Below the pieces are notes generated by a model. That model was not told where the DNA came from. It searched no databases and saw nothing but the letters and a program-made list of their open reading frames with translations. A stretch of DNA of 46,175 bases from Gloeocapsa sp. UFS-A4-WI-NPMV-4B04 (GTDB lineage: Bacteria > Cyanobacteriota > Cyanobacteriia > Cyanobacteriales > Chroococcidiopsidaceae), in contig JAHHHE010000015.1 in the NCBI GenBank assembly GCA_019359535.1, positions 1 through 46,175 on the forward strand. Direction: 5' to 3'. Below, in pieces: positions 41,305-46,175 of the stretch. The stretch's first letter is position 1, and every line of letters starts with the position of its first letter. The position numbers and the translations under genes were made by a program.

Positions 41305-42783
41305 TCAGCTTTTGACTACTTTAAGAGTTTTTAGGGTAGTGTCAGCACAACCGCTAATAAATCCGCCTGTTGCTTGAATTTGTTGCAGATATTCTATTGC
41401 TTCTAATGTAATTAGTTCACCAGGCATTAAAACGGGGATTCCTGGGGGGTAGGGGCAAATTAGTTCGGCACTGATGCGATCGCAAGTTTCTGCTATTGGC
41501 ACAGTTTCGTTTAAAGCATAAAAAGCTTCACGAGGGGAAATTTGAATAGAATATGCCAATTTACTGAAAAAATTATCCTGCATAGGCTTTTTAAAAGTCA
41601 AGCTCTTTTGGCGATAATCTTGAGCAAGAGTGGTGAAAGCTTGCACTAATTTTTCTATATCCGCTTCAGTGTTGCCCAAACTAATAATAAAAGTCAGATG
41701 CTGGAGTGATGGCAACTCAGCGATTACGCCATGTTCAACTAAAATTTCGTCGGCTGCAAATCCCGTTAGTTCTAAGCCAGAAACGGTCACAGTGAGCCGT
41801 GTTTGATCAAGAGCTACAAAACCAGATCCCCCCCACCCCGCTTGATAAGGGGGGATTTCCAAAACAGATAAGCCCGAAATGTTCCTAATGCGGTTTCTTG
41901 CTATATCTGCTAACTGCAACGTGCGGGACATTAAGTGTTTTCCATGCAGTGCCATTTGTTGCCGCGCTGCATCTAGGGAAGCTAAGAGTAAATAGCTAGG
42001 GCTGGTAGACTGTAACAACTGCAACGATTTACTTACTGAGTCAATATCGATCAAGTCGCCTTGAACGTGCAACATTGATGCTTGAGTCATTGCTCCAAGT
42101 ACCTTATGGCTTGATTGCACACTTAAGTCTGCTTTGGCGGCTAAGGCTGGAGTAGGTAAATCGGGATGAAACGCAAAATGAGCGCCGTGTGCTTCGTCTA
42201 CTAATAAAGGGATGTTGTCGTTATGGGCTAGATTTGCGATCGCCTCTACATCTCCACAAACGCCGTAATAGGTGGGGTAAACCATCATTACAGCCTTAGC
42301 GCCGGGATGCTGTTTTAAAGCAACTTCTACGCCCTCTGGGGTGATGCTGTGAGCAATATCTAGAACAGGATCGTATGCGGGATTGACAAAAACTGGGATA
42401 GCACCGGAAAGGATTAAGCCAGCGATCGCTGAAGAATGGACATTTCGAGGCAGAATGATTTTATCTCCAGTACCACAGGTAGCTAGAATTGCTGCTGCGA
42501 CTCCACAGGTGGAACCATTAACTAAAAACCAAGTATGTTCTGCTCCAAATGCTGCTGCTGCTAGTTGTTGAGCCTCTTGAATTACGCCTTGCGGGGCAAA
42601 TAAATTATCTAATTGCGGTAATTCTGGTAAATCTGCTTCAAACACACTAGAGCCAAAACAATCAGCTAATAATTGAGAAATTCCTTGTCCTCGCTTATGT
42701 CCTGGCGTGTAGAAGGGAGCATGATTACTATTAGCACACTCGCGCAGAGCGTCCAGTAACGGTGTTTTGGCTTGATTTAACAC
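41305..42783 (-). CDS. Orn/Lys/Arg decarboxylase (PLP fold type I)
   Basis: 492 residues, the short group seen in cyanobacteria and Gram-positives. PLP Lys227 in SSHKVLGAMTQASML, preceded by LLVDEAHGAHFAFHP (cofactor-ring Asp and His), N-terminal CANSNHAPFYTPGHKRGQGIS and C-terminal domain from about residue 370 ending SGCADTTLKTLKVVKS. Probably makes cadaverine or agmatine; the substrate cannot be settled from motifs alone. Its 3' 180 bp are duplicated as a relic at 39657-39845. Confidence 0.92.
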   Translation of the reverse strand: MLNQAKTPLLDALRECANSNHAPFYTPGHKRGQGISQLLADCFGSSVFEADLPELPQLDNLFAPQGVIQEAQQLAAAAFGAEHTWFLVNGSTCGVAAAILATCGTGDKIILPRNVHSSAIAGLILSGAIPVFVNPAYDPVLDIAHSITPEGVEVALKQHPGAKAVMMVYPTYYGVCGDVEAIANLAHNDNIPLLVDEAHGAHFAFHPDLPTPALAAKADLSVQSSHKVLGAMTQASMLHVQGDLIDIDSVSKSLQLLQSTSPSYLLLASLDAARQQMALHGKHLMSRTLQLADIARNRIRNISGLSVLEIPPYQAGWGGSGFVALDQTRLTVTVSGLELTGFAADEILVEHGVIAELPSLQHLTFIISLGNTEADIEKLVQAFTTLAQDYRQKSLTFKKPMQDNFFSKLAYSIQISPREAFYALNETVPIAETCDRISAELICPYPPGIPVLMPGELITLEAIEYLQQIQATGGFISGCADTTLKTLKVVKS

Positions 42784-42844
42784 AAAATCTTAGACAAACG
42801 GCATCAGAATTATCGTAAGCTGAACAACGTTGCCTGCGTAGCGC

Positions 42845-42915
42845 AGTAAGTAGAAAGTGAAGAGTGGGTAGAAATAAAATAAATTCCTCTCATTTCACTA
42901 CTCACTACTCACTCT
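42845..42915. repeat. Palindromic repeat element (inverted copy)
   Basis: AAGTAGAAAGTGAAGAGTGGGTAGAAATAAAATAAATTCC...CACTACTCACTACTCAC, the reverse of the copy at 44421. It lies upstream of the decarboxylase gene. Confidence 0.75.
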
Positions 42916-43067
42916 CAGAAGTAACGAGTCTGGATATAATTTAAAGGCATTAGCTGTGTTAGAGGCGATCGCTTCTTTTAATCAGCAAAGATTTAGTTAC
43001 TTTGATGGATGCTAACTTTTTAAGTTTTTATCTATTTTGATATTAATAATTTAAACAATAATTAGAC

Positions 43068-43259
43068 ATGATTAATCCTAGCCCTAATCCTCTTCCCCAG
43101 CCAGAAATTCCGGCTCCCATACCCAATCCTTTGCCCGATCCTCAGCCACCGTCACCAGTACCGCAACCAATTCCTTCCCCTGTACCAGAACCAGTACCTG
43201 CGCCGATTCCCCAACCAGTACCTGCGCCGATTCCCCAACCGATTCCTGAACCAATGTAA
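43068..43259 (+). CDS. Proline-rich repeat peptide (63 aa)
   Basis: About half of 63 residues are Pro, in PxP and PxPxP steps; PVPAPIPQP is repeated twice at the C-terminus. Likely extended polyproline II structure; no signal peptide. It sits 55 bp upstream of ychF on the same strand. Translation would need EF-P (encoded in this window). Could also be a low-complexity non-coding tract. Confidence 0.5.
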   Translation: MINPSPNPLPQPEIPAPIPNPLPDPQPPSPVPQPIPSPVPEPVPAPIPQPVPAPIPQPIPEPM

Positions 43260-43314
43260 ACAGGTTCAAGATATTTTAAACATAAATAGCTGATTCTTTA
43301 ACTTTCAAACTGCA

Positions 43315-44406
43315 ATGCTAAGAGCCGGAATTGTCGGACTTCCCAACGTCGGAAAATCTACTTTATTTAATGCCTTAGTTGCAAATGCTAAGGCTGAAGC
43401 TGCTAATTTCCCTTTCTGCACTATTGAACCAAATGTAGGTGTAGTTTCGGTTCCTGATGAACGGTTAAAGGTTTTAGCTGATATCTCTAATTCGGCACAA
43501 ATTGTCCCAACCAGGGTTGAGTTTGTAGATATTGCTGGTTTAGTTAAAGGTGCAAGTCAGGGCGAGGGACTAGGAAATCAATTTTTGTCTCACATCCGTC
43601 AAGTCGATGCAATTATCCATGTAGTGCGTTGTTTTGACAACGATGACATCATCCACGTTGCTGGTTCTGTTGATCCAGTGCGTGATATTGAAATTATCAA
43701 TCTAGAGTTGGCTTTAGCGGATTTAGCACAAATTGACCGTAGAATAGATCGTACTCGTAAACAAGCCCGTGCTAATAAAGACGCACAGATAGAACTGACA
43801 TTGCTAGAAAAATTGAGTGCTGCTTTAAATGAAGGTAAATCTGTGCGGCAACTTAGTTTAACTGAAGAAGAAGCCGAAATTATTAAGGTATTAGAGCTAC
43901 TTACCAGTAAATCGGTTATTTACGCTACTAATGTATCTGAAGAAGATTTGGCAACGGGTAATCAGTGGGTAGAACAAGTACAACAAATTGCTGCTACTGA
44001 AGATGCTCAAGCAGTGATAGTTTCTGCTCAAGTTGAGTCAGAATTAGTTGAATTACCAGAGGAAGATCGAGCAGATTTTCTGGCATCATTGGGTGTGGAT
44101 GAAGGCGGTTTAAAGTCCTTGATTCGCGCTACTTATGAAGTTTTAGGCTTACGTACTTATTTTACTACTGGCCCCAAAGAAGCCCGTGCTTGGACGATTC
44201 ACTCTGGGATGACTGCACCGCAAGCGGCTGGTGTGATTCACTCTGATTTTGAGCGCGGTTTTATTCGAGCCGAAACTGTTGCTTATCATGACCTTGTAGC
44301 AAATGGCACGATGACTGCTGCAAAAGAAAAAGGTTTAGTTCGTAGTGAAGGGAAGGATTACGTTGTGCAGGAAGGGGATGTGATGTTGTTCCGGTTTAAT
44401 GTTTAG
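43315..44406 (+). CDS. ychF: Ribosome-binding ATPase YchF (Obg family)
   Basis: 363 residues, full length. P-loop GLPNVGKSTLFNAL, switch region DIAGLVKGASQGEGLGNQFL, base-recognition ATNVSEED (YchF-type NxxE in place of NKxD, hence ATP), coiled-coil arm (about 130-190) and TGS-like end with RGFIRAETV. Binds ribosomes and negatively affects oxidative stress response in bacteria. Preceded by the Pro-rich ORF. Confidence 0.96.
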   Translation: MLRAGIVGLPNVGKSTLFNALVANAKAEAANFPFCTIEPNVGVVSVPDERLKVLADISNSAQIVPTRVEFVDIAGLVKGASQGEGLGNQFLSHIRQVDAIIHVVRCFDNDDIIHVAGSVDPVRDIEIINLELALADLAQIDRRIDRTRKQARANKDAQIELTLLEKLSAALNEGKSVRQLSLTEEEAEIIKVLELLTSKSVIYATNVSEEDLATGNQWVEQVQQIAATEDAQAVIVSAQVESELVELPEEDRADFLASLGVDEGGLKSLIRATYEVLGLRTYFTTGPKEARAWTIHSGMTAPQAAGVIHSDFERGFIRAETVAYHDLVANGTMTAAKEKGLVRSEGKDYVVQEGDVMLFRFNV

Positions 44407-44420
44407 ATTAGGCGGTAAAA

Positions 44421-44576
44421 GGAGAGTGAGTAGTGGGTGGTGAATAGTGAGTAATGGGAAGATAAATTTATTATATTTCTACTCACTTTTCACTTTTTTC
44501 TACTCACTAGAGAGTGAGTAGTGGGAAGAGCAATTTATTTCATTTCTACTCACTCTTCACTGCTCACTACTCACCA
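44421..44576. repeat. Double palindromic repeat element overlapping the aroB stop
   Basis: Two back-to-back copies (44421-44509 and 44513-44576). The second, GTGAGTAGTGGGAAGAGCAA followed by TTTATTTCATTTCTACTCAC and CACTACTCAC, is nearly identical to 33711-33770. aroB ends inside it. Confidence 0.85.
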
Positions 44577-45663
44577 TCCGTGTTAATACTTGTCTGATAG
44601 CTTCTGTAGGTACTTGATCAGTCACAGTTGCTGCACCAATTTGAGTAGGAATGACAAATCGCACACGCCCTGACTTAACTTTTTTATCGGTTTGGAGTGC
44701 GTCTATAATTGCTTCAATGTTTATCCCAGTTGGCAGATTAGTAGGTAATCCAGCTTTTTGAATTAGATGTAATTGACGTTCTTGTGCTGAGGATTTCCAG
44801 AATTGGAGATTTACAGCTAGTTGTCCTGCTGCTACCATCCCGATCGCTACAGCTTCACCATGATTAACAGAGCGATAACCTGTTAAGCTTTCTACAGCAT
44901 GACCAATGGTATGACCGTAGTTAAGAATTGCCCTTAGTCCTGCTTCTTTTTCATCTTTACTGACAACATCAGCTTTAGCTTGACAGGAACGAGAGAGAAT
45001 TTCTTGTAATAAATCTGTGTTTAAGTAGCGAAGTTGATTCAAGTGATCGCATTGTTCCAATTGAGCAAATAATTCAGCATCCCAAATCACACCGTACTTA
45101 ATCACCTCTGCCATTCCCGCCCGAAATTCCCGCACTGGCAGTGTTTTGAGTACCTGCGGATCAATTAAAACCAGTTTTGGTTGATAAAATGCTCCAATCA
45201 GGTTTTTGCCTTGGGGATGATTTACGCCAGTTTTACCACCAATTGCGGCATCAACCATTGCCAACAGTGTTGTTGGTACTTGGACAAAGTTAATTCCTCG
45301 CAGCCATGTAGCGGCAGCGAAGCCAGTCATATCACCGATTACACCTCCACCTAAGGCGACTAAGGTTGAGGAGCGTTCTAGGCGGTTTTCTAGGGCTGCA
45401 TTGTAGATTTTTTGGATTGAGGCAAGGGTTTTATAGCGTTCGCCTGCTGGGAGTTTGCAGACAGTAACTTCAAAGCCAGCTGACGTGAGAGATGCGATCG
45501 CTCGTTCACCATAATGCTTGAAAATTACCGGACTAGAAACTACCAGGACTTTTTTACCTAGATCGAGGCTAGCCATGCGTTCATCTAGCTGATCTAGATT
45601 GCCAGGTGCGATCGCAATATCGTAAGGTTGCTGCGGTAAATTTACGCGAATCACAGAATCCAT
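44557..45663 (-). CDS. aroB: 3-dehydroquinate synthase
   Basis: 368 residues. NAD-binding half with [12 protein letters not shown] and [20 protein letters not shown]; metal and substrate half with [44 protein letters not shown] (Zn ligand) and [12 protein letters not shown]. Second step of the shikimate pathway. The last six codons (MVSSEQ) and stop read out of a GTGAGTAGTGAGCAGTGA repeat, so the native C-terminus was replaced or extended. Divergent from petL (92 bp). Confidence 0.95.
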   Translation of the reverse strand: MDSVIRVNLPQQPYDIAIAPGNLDQLDERMASLDLGKKVLVVSSPVIFKHYGERAIASLTSAGFEVTVCKLPAGERYKTLASIQKIYNAALENRLERSSTLVALGGGVIGDMTGFAAATWLRGINFVQVPTTLLAMVDAAIGGKTGVNHPQGKNLIGAFYQPKLVLIDPQVLKTLPVREFRAGMAEVIKYGVIWDAELFAQLEQCDHLNQLRYLNTDLLQEILSRSCQAKADVVSKDEKEAGLRAILNYGHTIGHAVESLTGYRSVNHGEAVAIGMVAAGQLAVNLQFWKSSAQERQLHLIQKAGLPTNLPTGINIEAIIDALQTDKKVKSGRVRFVIPTQIGAATVTDQVPTEAIRQVLTRMVSSEQ

Positions 45664-45755
45664 AACAAAAACTATTTTTCCCTAGCGCCTCTAGGCTGTA
45701 TTCTACGCCGCTAGATGATTCAATATTCCTATGTAGTTCTAGCAAATATAAGGAA

Positions 45756-45851
45756 ATGTTTGGAGTGATAGCGTACATCTTGATTTTGGGAGCCTTTTTT
45801 GGCATTGCTGTAGGACTGCTTTTCGGTCTACGCGCTGCCAAGATTCTCTAA
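45756..45851 (+). CDS. petL: Cytochrome b6f complex subunit PetL
   Basis: 31 codons, ATG 45756 to TAA 45851, preceded by AAGGA. A single membrane helix beginning MFGVIAYILILGAFFG and ending GLLFGLRAAKIL, which is the length and C-terminal signature (GLxFGLRxxKIL) of cyanobacterial PetL, a small stabilising subunit of the cytochrome b6f complex in the thylakoid. Too short for usual ORF calling. Confidence 0.85.
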   Translation: MFGVIAYILILGAFFGIAVGLLFGLRAAKIL

Positions 45852-45868
45852 CGTCTGCTGTATTTATA

Positions 45869-45889
45869 GGGTGGGCAATGTCCACCCTA
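45869..45889 (+). terminator. Hairpin after petL
   Basis: AGGGTGGGCAATGTCCACCCT: a GGGTGG/CCACCC stem 18 bp beyond the petL stop. Also known as a common dispersed hairpin in cyanobacteria; no T-run follows. Confidence 0.5.
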
Positions 45890-46060
45890 CAAGTAGAGTT
45901 TCTGCGTAAGTCCTGACTTTTATTCATCGCTATCATTTTGCTGCGATCGCCCTTTGTTGCTCTAATAAACTCATAGGAATTCACCCAATGGCTGATCCAC
46001 AAGGATTAGGATGTGCATAAGCCTTAGTCAAAAGCTCTCAGATTCAACCTACAGCAGTTC

Positions 46061-46175
46061 TCAGTTGGGTGAAACATAGCAACAGCAATGGGTAAACCAG
46101 CCAATAATATCTTGAGGAGTCACCGCAGCGAGAGCATCTGTGATTGCCTGGTCTAACTGTGTATAAGTTCTTGCT
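46061..46175 (-). pseudogene. C-terminal end of an IS630-like transposase (partial, cut by window edge)
   Basis: 37 codons reach a TGA at 46063-46061. The text RTYTQLDQAITDALAAVTPQDIIGWFTHC resembles the tail of IS630/ISY100-family DDE transposases (SLxxAIxxALxxVTxxDIxxWFxHCGY). Catalytic residues lie beyond the window, so intactness cannot be judged. Confidence 0.6.

Noticed and set aside
45581-46002. Minus-strand ORFs over the aroB start and petL
   Set aside because: Antisense to petL and overlapping aroB; no family likeness.

Overview
The window is cyanobacterial chromosome. HIP1 octamers (GCGATCGC) occur throughout on both strands. Several genes belong to cyanobacterial or plastid families: the cytochrome b6f subunit PetL, a TLP40/CYP38-type lumenal cyclophilin, DUF760, a DevBCA-type exporter and two DUF2993 proteins. 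The genus cannot be fixed from sequence alone. No rRNA, prophage or CRISPR array was seen.

Left part (1-12.8 kb). The window opens in the tail of a probable transposase, next to a decayed devBCA exporter locus. devB is intact, devC has one in-frame stop, and devA has an in-frame stop and a lost 3' end. A divergent PadR regulator shares two matching palindromic operator candidates with devB. Next come a degraded transposase remnant, two small proteins, a long AT-rich spacer, a CrtX-like glycosyltransferase with an ABC exporter, tRNA-Tyr and tRNA-Thr, a baeRF (eRF1-like) protein, fragments of a short-chain dehydrogenase, the ribosome-rescue hydrolase ArfB and an IS6-like remnant.

Middle (12.8-31.2 kb). 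A DusC-like tRNA-dihydrouridine synthase is followed by a two-gene operon that pairs a membrane protein with a GrpE-like tail and an Hsp70-like ATPase with its own membrane hairpin. This operon is the best candidate for an undescribed system. A minus-strand cluster follows: two proteins sharing a DPYGDPA repeat, then a lipoprotein. Next are a relic-like spot with a ribbon-helix-helix ORF and a Cys-rich mini-ORF, a LysM/M23 peptidase, an HtrA protease, DUF760, ScpB, the cyclophilin, EF-P, AccB, an ArsR regulator, a GerMN protein, DUF2993 and ProS.

Right part (31.2-46.2 kb). Two Uma2-type nucleases, an acetoacetate-decarboxylase-like protein and DnaK precede a region with two gene-end duplications. 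A dead 143-bp copy of the dusB 5' end lies beyond a YdeI/OmdA gene. A dead copy of the 3' end of an Orn/Lys/Arg decarboxylase gene lies beyond a PadR gene and a small membrane-protein gene. YchF, AroB, the 31-residue PetL and the tail of an IS630-like transposase finish the window.

A family of roughly 60-150 bp palindromic repeats built on GTGAGTAGTG / CACTACTCAC is scattered from 24 to 45 kb, always at gene edges. In two places it supplies the last codons and stop of a housekeeping gene (proS, aroB).
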